Made by a program: the position numbers and the translations under genes. From UBA6168 sp965222975 (GTDB taxonomy: Bacteria > Bacteroidota > Bacteroidia > Chitinophagales > Saprospiraceae): DNA of 64,000 nucleotides. The notes beneath the pieces were generated by a model. That model made no database searches, was not told where the DNA came from, and saw only the letters and a list, made by a program, of their open reading frames with translations. Below are positions 21,001-28,309 of this stretch, piece by piece. Location of the stretch: NCBI GenBank assembly GCA_965222975.1, contig CBDCVJ010000047.1, positions 62,001-126,000 on the forward strand, given 5' to 3'. The first letter of the stretch is position 1, and every line of letters begins with the position of its first letter.

Positions 21001-22076
21001 GATTGAAGGGTGTCAATGAAAAATCCATTGGTAGTGTAAGGCGTTAGGCTGATAAATACCGTATCTCCCATACAAATAGAATCCACCAAATTGACCAAAG
21101 GTGGAGGAGTAGAAATATTCACTATAATACAGTTCGTATCAATGTCACCACAAAAACCAGGGGCAGGCCCATAGAGATTATTATAGATATCTATCGCTGT
21201 TAATGGCGAACCGACCGAAGGTAATTGCAAGGAATCTTCTAATAAATAGGAAAGGCCACAGACCTCATAAGTGCCCACCGAGTAGGATTGCAGATCGGTC
21301 AAGGTGTCATAGGCTATCAGGTTGCCATTAGAAAATATTAAATAATCATATCCATAAAGGACAGGGTCTGGGACGACTGCACCATACATTGGTTCAGGAG
21401 TTAGCAGTAAAGAACTATCTCCCTCGCAAGCATTTACATTGGGTTCGAAAGCGAGATTACCCGCGTCGGCATCGCAGCAGCTAAAACCTGATTGGTCACA
21501 GAGGATAACTTCAAAGTCGAAAATAGTTCCGCCCTGAAATTGGGCACCGTTATCTATTTCCAAACACCATTGGCCGTTGACCGGGCCGCTATTAAAATCT
21601 TCGAGACAACCTGAATAAGGATGGTAGATACCCGTCATCATGGCATTGGGCCATAGGCAATCAGTTGGACAGTTGTCAAAAACGCAGGGGAGTTCGCAAT
21701 TGTTAATAGTATCAGGGTGGCACTCGTCTGCACAAGGGACGAATAATATATCCCAAGTGGAAAGAGGAGTCCAGTTGCTACAGTTTCCTGCCGTGCCCGT
21801 TAATTGTACCTGTGTGCCATCTGGAGAAATCAACACCATATCAAGCTCTCCGATCAGGTCATCTTCAAAGAAGACCGACACACCACAAACACCTTGGGCA
21901 GGATCAGCTAGATCATTATTAAAGGCGTCTGCAATTTCATAACAAACCAGAGTCGTGCTATTCGAAGTAAAAGAAAAAGGGCAGTTTTCATCATCTGCAC
22001 AGCCGCAGTTTTGAGCGGTTACTGGCAGTGCAGTTATTATAAATAATAAATATATGAGCAGCGGGATAAGGCGCAT
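15066..22076 (-). CDS. Giant T9SS type-B surface protein with 19 Ig/PKD-like repeats
   Basis: 2336 aa. Order from the N-terminus: signal peptide (MRLIPLLIYLLFIITALPVTAQ), Cys-rich NCGCADDENCPF, a P-domain-like beta-sandwich with a Cys-rich insert (~35-200), three ~55-residue units ending CDSIVxLxLTV (~340-475), then 19 tandem units of ~84 residues (~476-2077). A typical unit reads DAGPDxxLxC, LxGxxS, YxWTT, GTYxLTVTDxxxGC, VxVDDDxxPPxA; many begin with a conserved Cys and hold a second Cys near the end, which suggests one disulfide per domain. A SprB-like unit (GGTPPYSYSLDN) and a type-B sorting domain (VPSGFTPNGDNVND, YDRWGN) close the protein. Export and surface attachment by T9SS follow from the family; adhesion is inferred. 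Its end abuts purE. Confidence 0.92.
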   Translation of the reverse strand: MRLIPLLIYLLFIITALPVTAQNCGCADDENCPFSFTSNSTTLVCYEIADAFNNDLADPAQGVCGVSVFFEDDLIGELDMVLISPDGTQVQLTGTAGNCSNWTPLSTWDILFVPCADECHPDTINNCELPCVFDNCPTDCLWPNAMMTGIYHPYSGCLEDFNSGPVNGQWCLEIDNGAQFQGGTIFDFEVILCDQSGFSCCDADAGNLAFEPNVNACEGDSSLLLTPEPMYGAVVPDPVLYGYDYLIFSNGNLIAYDTLTDLQSYSVGTYEVCGLSYLLEDSLQLPSVGSPLTAIDIYNNLYGPAPGFCGDIDTNCIIVNISTPPPLVNLVDSICMGDTVFISLTPYTTNGFFIDTLQSVGGCDSIVHLNLTVLEPDTTEVIAIICNGEEYYVGADTFDMTGVDTILLQNQFGCDSLVMLDLTVLMPIEVNLVDTICLGDTIWIGTTSYTETGISSDTLSTIPSNCDSVVNLDLTVVEVTLSIDLPDTLTCTVVEIPLMANATTSLGTLNYQWTTGSGSFTTGVNGSNVGVDEPGMYYLTADAASCTVTDSVLVEQDENLPVAIALATEPDTLTCTVLSVQLDATTSIGGSNFSYQWTGNVSDPISPTPDVTEPGIYELLVTDLDNGCTDSGAIEIFQDIVPPIADAGEDDTISCLIPFVFLDGSASTPTGNISYQWEVFSSGNIIPPANIPNPQVDEAGVYQLTVTNLTNGCVDSALVGVSNDLSSPLAVIEISDPSVLNCINDTTVFLDGSNSQNLQNTTFEWIGNIAEGQGTPIATVVETGDFSLVVLNTVTGCSDTATVTILSNFDTPVADAGLGPDAISCQNTSEDIGGIGTTLGASITYLWTSSSGGALEPPTNGPFAVAIAPGTYYLTVTDTVSGCKAIDSVTVDDALEPLEANVVESQGELTCEETTFLLDGSNSILPPSGATVDWFNSTGDNISNVLTFEIDYPDSFWLVLQFGECIDSALVVVEEISTVPFADAGADMPLDCNTGQVTLDGSNSEMGSNIVYQWTTTNGDINSGDTTIMPLVGEVGSYELEVINTTTACSSFDTVQVILDTMACMPSVDAGADGTVFCAPALVNLQGSGSVGPNFSYQWTMLPDSILSDMSFSPLVGEGTYAFCVTNDAVGLTACDTVVVAADTIPPTASIQPFLLALTCPELDSCYSLDVSGTSQGSTIIYEWASLDGNFCTATDILNVEILDTGTYELVVTDQSNGCTAMDNIEVQLADFLYDAEIDLDDIQMECGDTDTVISANVSPFGGDLTFEWSTSTGAIIGPSNGLTVTANALNPQDVFYFTVTNNINFCTDMDSINVFAPVNCQPICAATALGDLDCNNSTVMLSAFGSSIDTNITYLWTALTGSLCGGETTDTACADAAGIYRLTVSRTYPNGAIFTTSCDVSVEDNSDLPLVEAGPDDDLNCVDETLQLNGNGSATGSNITYLWTTAINSSILNGETTLTPEVDAEGIYYLMVTDTSTGCISIDSVEIGIDTIIPDVDAGPGQSLTCATNSVLLDGFTSILNAEFLWTTNGGNISSNPIMEDINANGSGTYYLTVTNPLNGCSNLDSTVVDADDDLPKVDVGDNLDFTCIDTVFTILAVDSMSGSGQFGYTWSTSDGCFSSPTNILQPTVNCPGTYLLEVEDLVTGCISEFTLIVNDDTMPPIADAGSTAEINCNNLILQLDGSNSSITGQLDFAWTTIDGNILFGDSTATPTIDSAGTYQLTVTDQFNQCKDSATVTITIDDNIPAVIAGPDTTLTCSRTEINLEGTGSAVGADIIYAWSGPGIVSDINTLQPLINEAGVYVLEVTDTSNFCVVTDTVIVDLDTLSPDANITSLQNMLITCEIQTLTLSGFASTPLGNVAYEWTTGNGKIENNPTNANVTVSRGGTYILTVTDLTTGCTNQETIFVEEDTNEPFVQVLPPNTLTCDSTSVQLVALPPTNQPIYTFIWIGPGTILNDNTPTPTVSEIGIYHVTITDTTNGCEGDSSVVVTQDVSPPTAEAIAIGQLDCDNLTATVSGEGSTIGGVTYQWTTNTSGTIESPNALASTVDAAGKYYLTVKKISNGCTDVDSAVVTANSLPIDTVLLSFQQPDCIDFEGFIFIDSVLGGTPPYSYSLDNSIFVTYPQFSYLDPGAYELLVEDLNGCSWGTVVSLQFPNDVLVELGDDIYISQGESADLTAETNLEMGEIGNVIWSNLPDSLDCPSCLDQIVFPNETTTFLIEIFDTAGCFGTDTVTVIVNEEHPIYVPSGFTPNGDNVNDLLILYAGKGIKEVPSFSIYDRWGNRVHHQENFQPNNPAFGWDGNFEGQPMRPAVFAWKAVVEFLDGKRIVLYGDLTLVR

Positions 22077-22119
22077 GATGGGTTGTAATCAGTTCACGGG
22101 ATGTCCCGGTGTTTTTTGG

Positions 22120-22163
22120 GCTATTAGCTTTTGGCCAAGAGCCAACGACCAAAAGTTAATAGC
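22120..22163. repeat. Palindromic intergenic repeat, TTGGCCAA-AGCCAACG family, copy 1
   Basis: The arms 22120-22136 and 22147-22163 pair with two mismatches (GCTATTAGCTTTTGG against CCAAAAGTTAATAGC). The segment from TTGGCCAA through TAATAGC matches 54871-54904 in most positions, so both are copies of one family. It lies in the leader region of the giant gene that starts at 22076. Confidence 0.75.
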
Positions 22164-22230
22164 TATAAATTCTTGACAGGTTTTACCAGGAAATTTTGTT
22201 CAGCTAAAACGACTGAATATTAAATTTATT

Positions 22231-22238
22231 CAAAAGTA
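22231..22238 (-). promoter_or_regulatory. Predicted -7 promoter element for the 2336-aa surface protein
   Basis: The reverse strand reads TACTTTTG, a TAnnTTTG match, about 155 nt before the ATG at 22076. The leader would include the palindromic repeat at 22120-22163 and the small hairpin CGGGATGTCCCG at 22097-22108. No -33 element is evident. Confidence 0.4.
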
Positions 22239-22324
22239 AGGGAAAAATTGGAAAGGGAGGAAAAGGCTTTTGGGTTTGTTTGCTAAGAGCTGAGCAGAAT
22301 GTGAATTTCAATATTTTTAAAAGG

Positions 22325-22366
22325 AAAACGGCTTGACAGCAATTGTCCGTCAAGCCGTTTTTTAAT
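22325..22366. terminator. Terminator after dnaJ
   Basis: The 13-bp perfect arms AAAACGGCTTGAC (22325-22337) and GTCAAGCCGTTTT (22349-22361) sit about 65 nt beyond the dnaJ stop. The T run flanks both sides. Confidence 0.8.
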
Positions 22367-22427
22367 AATGCGAATCAAGGGTTGAATATGTAAAGTCTAA
22401 AATCCGTCTACCTTCCAACGTCAACCC

Positions 22428-23609
22428 TCAATTAAAATAATCCTTCATTTTATCAAAAAAGCCCCGTTCACCTTTTCCCGGTTCCGGTTTGAAGTTGGGC
22501 ATATCCCGCATTTTCTCCAATAACTCACGTTCTTCATTGTTCAGCTTTTTTGGAGTCCAAACATTTACGTGGATCAATTGGTCGCCATGATCATAGCTTT
22601 GGACAGATGGCAGGCCCTTTCCTTTCAAGCGGAAAATTTTACCAGCCTGCGTACCAGAGGGTACTTTTATTTTTACACGCCCTTCAATGGTTGGTACTTC
22701 AACGGAAGTACCTAAAGCGGCATCGGCAAAATTTACAAATAACTCAAAGACAACATTGAGGCCGTCTCGCTGCAAATGCTCGTGCGGCACTTCTTCGATA
22801 TTGATGAGCAGGTCACCGCTGGGGCCGCCTTTTGCCCCTGCATTTCCCCTGCCCGACATGGATAATTGCATGCCTTCTGCCACACCTGCTGGGATTTCTA
22901 TCTCAATGGTCTCATCTCCGTAGGTGCGTCCGTCGCCTTTACAGGCTGGGCAATTGGCAGTGACCATCTCGCCAGAACCTTGACAAGTAGGACAAGTGGT
23001 CGTCGTTTGCATCTGGCCTAAAAAAGTATTCCTTACCTGCCTTACAACTCCTGAGCCGCGGCATGTGCTGCATGTAGCCACTGAGCCGCGGTCTTTAGCG
23101 CCGCTGCCGCCGCACGAATTGCAAGCGCCTTGCTTCCTCACCTTTATTTTTTTTGTGACGCCAGAAGCGATTTCCTCCAAAGTCAATTTCACCTTAATGC
23201 GGAGGTTACTGCCCCGCTGTCCACGAGGCCTACCGCCGCCGCCTCTACTACCTCGGAAAAACTCGTCGAATGGACTGCCTCCACCGCCACTGCCGAAAAT
23301 ATCGCCGAACTGAGAAAATATATCTTCCATTGTCATGCCGCCCCTGCCACCAAATCCGCGGCCACCCATATTTGGATCCACTCCAGCGTGACCAAAGCGG
23401 TCGTATCGGGCACGTTTATCTGGATTGCTCAAAACCTCATAAGCTTCAGCAGCTTCTTTGAATTTTTCCTCAGCTTTCTTATCATCCGGGTTGCGGTCGG
23501 GATGGTATTTGAGCGCCAATTTTCGGTAAGCCTTTTTCAGTGCAGCTTCGTCCGCGTTTTTAGGGACTCCCAATATTTCGTAAAAATCTCTTTTAGTCAT
23601 TGTTGCCAT
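22428..23609 (-). CDS. dnaJ: Chaperone DnaJ
   Basis: 393 aa, the usual length. The N-terminal J-domain has HPD at residues 36-38 (KYHPDRNPDD). A Gly/Phe-rich region follows (~75-135), then four zinc-binding CxxCxGxG repeats (CNSCGGSG, CSTCRGSG, CPTCQGSG, CPACKGDG) and the C-terminal substrate-binding domains (IEIEIPAGVAEGMQLSMSGRGNAG). It stimulates DnaK ATP hydrolysis and delivers unfolded clients in the cytoplasm. A second possible ATG lies three codons in (23600, MTKRDFY), which is the more conserved start. It follows grpE after 74 nt and is probably co-transcribed. dnaK is not in the window. Confidence 0.96.
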   Translation of the reverse strand: MATMTKRDFYEILGVPKNADEAALKKAYRKLALKYHPDRNPDDKKAEEKFKEAAEAYEVLSNPDKRARYDRFGHAGVDPNMGGRGFGGRGGMTMEDIFSQFGDIFGSGGGGSPFDEFFRGSRGGGGRPRGQRGSNLRIKVKLTLEEIASGVTKKIKVRKQGACNSCGGSGAKDRGSVATCSTCRGSGVVRQVRNTFLGQMQTTTTCPTCQGSGEMVTANCPACKGDGRTYGDETIEIEIPAGVAEGMQLSMSGRGNAGAKGGPSGDLLINIEEVPHEHLQRDGLNVVFELFVNFADAALGTSVEVPTIEGRVKIKVPSGTQAGKIFRLKGKGLPSVQSYDHGDQLIHVNVWTPKKLNNEERELLEKMRDMPNFKPEPGKGERGFFDKMKDYFN

Positions 23610-23633
23610 ATTGCCAATGGAATTCAGTTAAAC

Positions 23634-23668
23634 AGCTGAATGTCCCATAACCATTCAACCATTCAGCT
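23634..23668. repeat. CCATTCA-type repeat between grpE and dnaJ
   Basis: AGCTGAATG (23634-23642) pairs with CATTCAGCT (23660-23668) around repeated CCATTCA units; CCATTTATTT follows at 23676. It resembles the tracts at 14511-14546 and 53533-53612. Confidence 0.6.
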
Positions 23669-23683
23669 ATCTAACCATTTATT

Positions 23684-24316
23684 TTATTTCCCTACCACGA
23701 CCTTGGCGTGACGGATGATTTTGTCATTCAAACGGTATCCTTTTTCAATGGTGTCAACCACTTTTCCTTTCAGGTCGTCAGATGGAGCAGGGATTTCTGT
23801 AATTGCGTCGTGGAGTTCTGGGTCAAATACTTCGCCCGTGCTTTCCATTGGTTCGAGACCGCGTTGCTTGAGTATTGTGTAGAGCTTATGATAAACCAAT
23901 TCAACACCTTCGCTAAGTCCTTCCCCTTCACCACCTTCGCCATCGGCAAAATGTTTGGCTCGGTCAAAATCATCCAACACTGGAAGCAACGCAGATAAAG
24001 TATCTTGTGCAGCGGTTTTCAACCAGTCCAGTTTTTCGCGGACGGTGCGTTTTTTATAATTTTCAAATTCAGCAACGAGGCGGATGTATTTTTCTTTCAG
24101 TTCCCCTACTTGTTGACGGAGTTCTACATTTTCATCAACGGGTTCGCTTTCTTCCTCCATCCCTTCCATTTCAGTATCTTCCTCCATTTCCTGTTCTTGA
24201 TTTACAGCTACCAATTCATCTACATTGCTGTCAAGGGTTGCTTGTTCCTGCTCAGGGGCAGTGTTTTTCTTGGCCATATCTCTCAGTTTTTTAAACATTC
24301 TAGTTTGGGTCTTCAT
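23684..24316 (-). CDS. grpE: Nucleotide exchange factor GrpE
   Basis: Up to 210 aa. The N-terminal third is acidic and disordered-looking (EEDTEMEGMEEESEP). The long dimerisation helix (ELRQQVGELKEKYIRLVAEFENYKKRTVREK) and the beta-wing domain (GEVFDPELHDAITEIPAP, KGKVVDTIEKGYRLNDKIIRHAKVVVGK) are typical. GrpE releases ADP from DnaK. The start is uncertain: the first ATG (24316) lies only 2 nt from a 26-bp perfect hairpin, so the in-frame ATGs at 24298 or 24277 (MAKKNTAPEQ) are plausible. It is upstream of dnaJ in the same direction. Confidence 0.95.
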   Translation of the reverse strand: MKTQTRMFKKLRDMAKKNTAPEQEQATLDSNVDELVAVNQEQEMEEDTEMEGMEEESEPVDENVELRQQVGELKEKYIRLVAEFENYKKRTVREKLDWLKTAAQDTLSALLPVLDDFDRAKHFADGEGGEGEGLSEGVELVYHKLYTILKQRGLEPMESTGEVFDPELHDAITEIPAPSDDLKGKVVDTIEKGYRLNDKIIRHAKVVVGK

Positions 24317-24318
24317 GT

Positions 24319-24372
24319 GTTTCTATGGGAAAAAGAAAAATGAAAATTCATTTTTCTTTTTCCCATAGAAAC
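24319..24372. repeat. Perfect 26-bp inverted repeat upstream of grpE
   Basis: Arms at 24319-24344 and 24347-24372 are exact reverse complements with a 2-nt loop (outer part GTTTCTATGGGAAAAAG). It abuts the first possible grpE start codon and is paired with a second hairpin 5 nt away, the same arrangement as at 12746-12842. Confidence 0.9.
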
Positions 24373-24376
24373 CTCA

Positions 24377-24422
24377 TTTGTCGGAGAGAGAAAAGTTTTC
24401 AATTTTTCTCTCGCCGACAAAA
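24377..24422. repeat. 18-bp inverted repeat, second hairpin upstream of grpE
   Basis: Arms TTTGTCGGAGAGAGAAAA (24377-24394) and 24405-24422 pair with one mismatch. The GGAGAGAG part is shared with the palindromes at 24715 and 59928. Confidence 0.85.
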
Positions 24423-24598
24423 TCCTTTATGAACCTCTATTTTTTATAAAATGATGGGTATAAGAATTCAGCGCCTACCTGCACCAAACCCGCATGACAT
24501 CAATATGTTTGCCACTAGGAAAATGCAGTCAAAATGGCAGTTTTAATTGTAAAATGCGTGACAGGGGGGCAGTCTTTGGTTCGTCAGTTCACAGTTCG

Positions 24599-24930
24599 TC
24601 AGTTCGGCAGGCCCGACCCTGCCAAATCTTTCAATGTAGAGTTTAACTTGACAATGTCATGTTACGATTTTCAAAATATAAATCCGTTTTCAGGCCTGAG
24701 AAGAAGAGGAGTTTCGGAGAGAGGTGTGTTTTTTTATTATTTTTTGCAAAAAATAATAAAAAAACACACCTCTCTCCGCAGTTTTTATTTTTCACATTCA
24801 AATATTTTAAACATGACATTGTCAAGTTAAAAAACACTGTGAAAAATTAGATATGGAAAAAGTAAATTCCTCTATCAGACTTTTCTTCATAGGGACTGAC
24901 AAACTAGCGAACTGAAGACTGCCGAACTGA
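24599..24930. repeat. Composite nested inverted-repeat element, copy 1
   Basis: Three nested levels are visible. The outermost arms TCAGTTCGGCAG (24599-24610) and its complement (24919-24930) are perfect over 12 bp. Next, a perfect 22-bp pair: 24642-24663 with 24810-24831 (AACTTGACAATGTCATGTT inside). In the centre is a perfect 64-bp palindrome, 24715-24778 (CGGAGAGAGGTGTG outermost). The left flank AAATATAAATCCGTT..GGCC..GGAG matches the reverse complement of the right flank of the element at 59877-60058. Short open frames here exist on both strands only because the DNA is palindromic. No transposase or coding potential was recognised. Confidence 0.8.
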
Positions 24931-24931
24931 G

Positions 24932-26317
24932 CTATTCCCCCATATAATTCCAGCACATCGTTGCATATTTTGAGGCGGATGGGTTGGTAGCCATTTCCGC
25001 AAAATATTCACGCCCTTTTGCTTTCTCGCCTTGGTCGAAATAGTATTTTCCGACAAACCAGTGCGCAGCACTTCTTTTGTAAAAATCTTCCGACTCCAGC
25101 AGTTGCTCCCATTTTTTTACTGACTCTTCCTTTTGGTCGTTTTGGTGGAGTGACCAAGCATAGTAAAATAGGTATTGCTCCTTGTCGTCGGCATCAAGCT
25201 CATAATCACGGTTTTCTATTTCGGTAAAAATGGCAACGGCGGCGGCGTAGCGTTGGTTGTAACAATAGGTTTCGGCAGCGTTGAAGGCAGGTAGGAATTC
25301 ATTCGTTTCCCGAAATTTTTCGTGGATCAATATTTTGGTCGGGTCACCAAGGTCGTTTTCGATGATGCCGATGTAATTGTCCAGATTCGTTTCGAAGTCC
25401 TTGGCCACTAGCACTTTAGCAGCTTTGGCATCAGAGGTGTCGGGGTTTGCCTCTAGAAAATTTTTAAGAGCCTTTTCCCATTTTTTTTCATTTCGATAAA
25501 ATTTCAAAATGCCCTCGTACAACAAACTTCCGTTGCCCGGCAGTTGGCGGATGGCTTCCAAGGCAACATCATAATCGCCCATCAAAGAACTGAGGAAAAA
25601 AGCATTGCCCAAAGTTGCTTCATCGGCATTGGAAGCAGCGATGGAAAGGCGAATGTACTCTCTTGCGTTTTCAAATTGGCCCGCATAAAAATATTCCCCG
25701 GCCATGTCGCTCAACAGCCCTGGATATTCCGGGAAGAGGTCGGCTACTTTTTGGTAGACCTCCATGGCTCCATCGAAATCTCCTCGTTCATTCAGGTTGC
25801 GGGCGTAGCGAGCGAGTTGGATATGCAGTTCGTCGAGGTCAGCCGCCTTTTCTTTTGCTATAGGCAGATAGGCCAATAATTCTTCTTTCATGCCCGAAAT
25901 TGCGTAGACCTGGCAAACCCCTAAATGCAGATCTTCCCGAGAGGGATCAAGGGTGGCAGCTGCTCCCCAGAGTTTGGCCACCCTCTTTGCCGTTGTACTG
26001 TCAACGGTCACGGGATGCGGTCCTTTTTCCAATTGGCCCAATTTATAAATATCTTCCTCGTAATTGGGCCGCAAAGACATTTGCGCCTGTTCTTCAATAA
26101 TATATTTATTGAGGATGACATTGCCCTTCATCATCAGTAAGTCAATATTGACGGGGTCGTCTACAATGTAGCGGTTGGTGAGGTTTTCGGCCTCGGCCAA
26201 CTTGCCAGCTTGGATTAGGGCACGGATATCCTCAATGATGGATTCGATGGGAGGGGCCTGGGCGAAAGAAAAGAACGGGAATGATAATATTATCAGTGCA
26301 GTCAGTGATTTCTTCAT
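24932..26317 (-). CDS. Secreted tetratricopeptide-repeat protein
   Basis: 461 aa from the ATG at 26317, chosen because it begins a signal peptide (MKKSLTALIILSFPFFSFAQ) and lies just after a TAnnTTTG element; a longer frame from 26434 is rejected. TPR-like helical pairs run through the protein (AGKLAEAENLTNRYIVDDP, GDFDGAMEVYQKVADLFPEYP, GQFENAREYIRLSIAAS, KWEKALKNFLEANPD, RYAAAVAIFTEIENRD). The C-terminus (EKAKGREYFAEMATNPSASKYATMCWNYMGE) keeps the pattern. TPR proteins usually scaffold protein contacts; the partner is unknown and no enzyme motif is seen. Divergent from the frameshifted T9SS gene at 26443. Confidence 0.8.
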   Translation of the reverse strand: MKKSLTALIILSFPFFSFAQAPPIESIIEDIRALIQAGKLAEAENLTNRYIVDDPVNIDLLMMKGNVILNKYIIEEQAQMSLRPNYEEDIYKLGQLEKGPHPVTVDSTTAKRVAKLWGAAATLDPSREDLHLGVCQVYAISGMKEELLAYLPIAKEKAADLDELHIQLARYARNLNERGDFDGAMEVYQKVADLFPEYPGLLSDMAGEYFYAGQFENAREYIRLSIAASNADEATLGNAFFLSSLMGDYDVALEAIRQLPGNGSLLYEGILKFYRNEKKWEKALKNFLEANPDTSDAKAAKVLVAKDFETNLDNYIGIIENDLGDPTKILIHEKFRETNEFLPAFNAAETYCYNQRYAAAVAIFTEIENRDYELDADDKEQYLFYYAWSLHQNDQKEESVKKWEQLLESEDFYKRSAAHWFVGKYYFDQGEKAKGREYFAEMATNPSASKYATMCWNYMGE

Positions 26318-26339
26318 TTTATCTGTCTGGTTGTTTTTG

Positions 26340-26347
26340 CAAAAGTA
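26340..26347 (-). promoter_or_regulatory. Predicted -7 promoter element for the TPR protein
   Basis: The reverse strand reads TACTTTTG (TAnnTTTG), 22 nt before the ATG at 26317. This supports the shorter start. No -33 TTTG was found. Confidence 0.55.
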
Positions 26348-26442
26348 AAAAGGATGTGCGTCTAATTTTAATTGTAAATTCAGTAACCAATTCTCCAGAA
26401 TATCACCATATTTGAATACATTCCCGACATTCAAAATTTAAA

Positions 26443-28309
26443 ATGAAAAAAATAATACCCATCCTTATCCTTTTATTGCTCATCATCTGGCAGCTGCCCG
26501 CCCAAATTTGCGATGGCAATATCGGCGAGAATATATTCACTGAGGGTGACTTTGGCTCCGGTCCTGCCAATGTCCTGTTGCCCGACCCGCAAATTGCACC
26601 CGGCTATAATTATCAGTCCAACCCTCCTCCAAATGATGGGTTTTACACTATCACCAACAATACCTCTTCGTGGGGTTCTTTTGCATCAAACTGGGCCAAT
26701 ATTGGCGACAACAGCTCCGACCCCAACGGCTATATGATGGTGGTGAATGCCAGTTTTACTCCTGGGCTGTTTTATGAACAAGAGGTGGACGGGCTTTGTG
26801 AAAACACCCTGTATGTCTTTTCTGCTGATGTGATTAATCTCATTACAGGAGTCGGCGCCATTAAACCCAATGTCTCTTTTTTATTAGATGGTATGGTTCT
26901 TTACGAGACCGGGGACATCCCGACAAATGCCCAATGGAACACCTATGGATTCACATTTACTACAGCAGTAGGACAGACTTCCCTCACTTTAGCGCTCCGA
27001 AATAATGCGCCTGGCGGGGGAGGTAACGACCTCGCACTTGACAATATCACTTTTCGCCCCTGTGGCCCGGAAGCACTTATTCTCCCGACCGACATTGCGA
27101 ATATATGCGAAGATGGATCACCCATTGATTTAGAAGCGACTATACTTGGCAACCAATATGCTACGCCCGTGGTACAATGGCAACAAAGTTTTGATGAGGG
27201 TGCGACTTGGGTGGATATTGTCGGAGCGACGGACACTGTTTTATACTCATACTGATCTGTCAGGCGGATTTTATTATTACCGTTATTTATTGGCCAATGA
27301 CCCATCCAATTTATTGAATTCAAAGTGCAGGGTGGTTTCCAATATCAAAATTGTCAATGTCGTCCCAAAATTTTTACACGATCTGTGGATACGCTTTGCG
27401 AGGGGCTATCTTTTTCTTTGGGAATTAATTCTTATTCCACCACGGGCATTTATGTGGATAGCTTTCTCACCTCTATCGGTTTGCGATAGCATTGTTACAT
27501 TGGGACTTGACCATTTTTACCTGATGCGGATATTAATGCCATCTTTAATTTAAGTAATCCAAGTTGTCCTGAACTGATGGATGGTAGTATCCAAATTGAT
27601 TCTATTCTGAATGGGATGGCGCCGTATTCCATTTTTATTAATGATGAATTGGTCTCCTATCCTGGCGTTTTGACTAATTTGGGGCGAGGAGACATATATC
27701 TATAATATCACCGACTACTTTGGGTGTAGTTTTCGAGGCAACTGTCACATTACAGACCCCCGATCCGTTCACGGTCGAGTTGGGAGATGATTGGCAAATT
27801 GAATTGGGGGAGTCTATACAAATCAACCCTTTTTATTCTGAGCCGACCGAAAATTTTATATGGGAACCTGCCGATTTAATTGATTGCAATTTGGATTGTG
27901 AAATGCTGAATTTTACACCAATAAATTCTTCCTTATACACACTTACTGCTACCTCGGAAAATGGCTGCATTGCTTCCGACTCAATTTTTGTCCAAGTGGA
28001 AAACAGCCAGAAAGGTTTATATTCCTAATGCTTTTTTCTCCCAACGATGACAGCATTAATGATCACTTTACTGTATATGGTGATGTTCCCAATATTCAGC
28101 TAATCGAACAATTAATTGTTTTTCAATCGGTGGGGCGGAATTGTTTTTGAGCAAAAAGGGTTTTTGCCGAATGACCTGAGTGCAGGATGGGATGGGAAGA
28201 TAAAAAGGGAAAATCAGCAACTCCAGGCACCTATACGTATTTCGCTGAAATCCGCTTTTTAGACAATATGGTGATTTTATACGAAGGAGATATTATGCTG
28301 ATAAAATAA
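26443..28309 (+). pseudogene. T9SS type-B surface protein gene with about ten frameshifts
   Basis: The first 270 codons are intact: signal peptide (MKKIIPILILLLLIIWQLPAQ), then a jelly-roll/CBM-like domain (SGPANVLLPDPQIAPGYNYQ to LALDNITFRPC) and the start of an Ig-like unit ending at a stop at 27253-27255. After that, the expected protein continues in shifting frames: FYYYRYLLANDPSN, then SVDTLCEGLSFSLG, CDSIVTLGLD, DADINAIFNLSNPSCPELMDG, ETYIYNITDYFGCSF, TVELGDDWQIELGESIQINP, VYIPNAF, RWGGIVFEQKGFLPND and finally TYTYFAEIRFLDN to a TAA at 28307. The shifts lie near 27245, 27375, 27483, 27513, 27687, 27732, 28013, 28035, 28120 and 28205, mostly at short homopolymers. Protein content between shifts looks undecayed, which suggests sequence errors rather than an old pseudogene. 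Confidence 0.8.

Noticed and set aside
24643..24850. Two short frames on opposite strands with nearly the same peptide
   Set aside because: The likeness is produced by the DNA palindrome; the same happens at 59711-60169.
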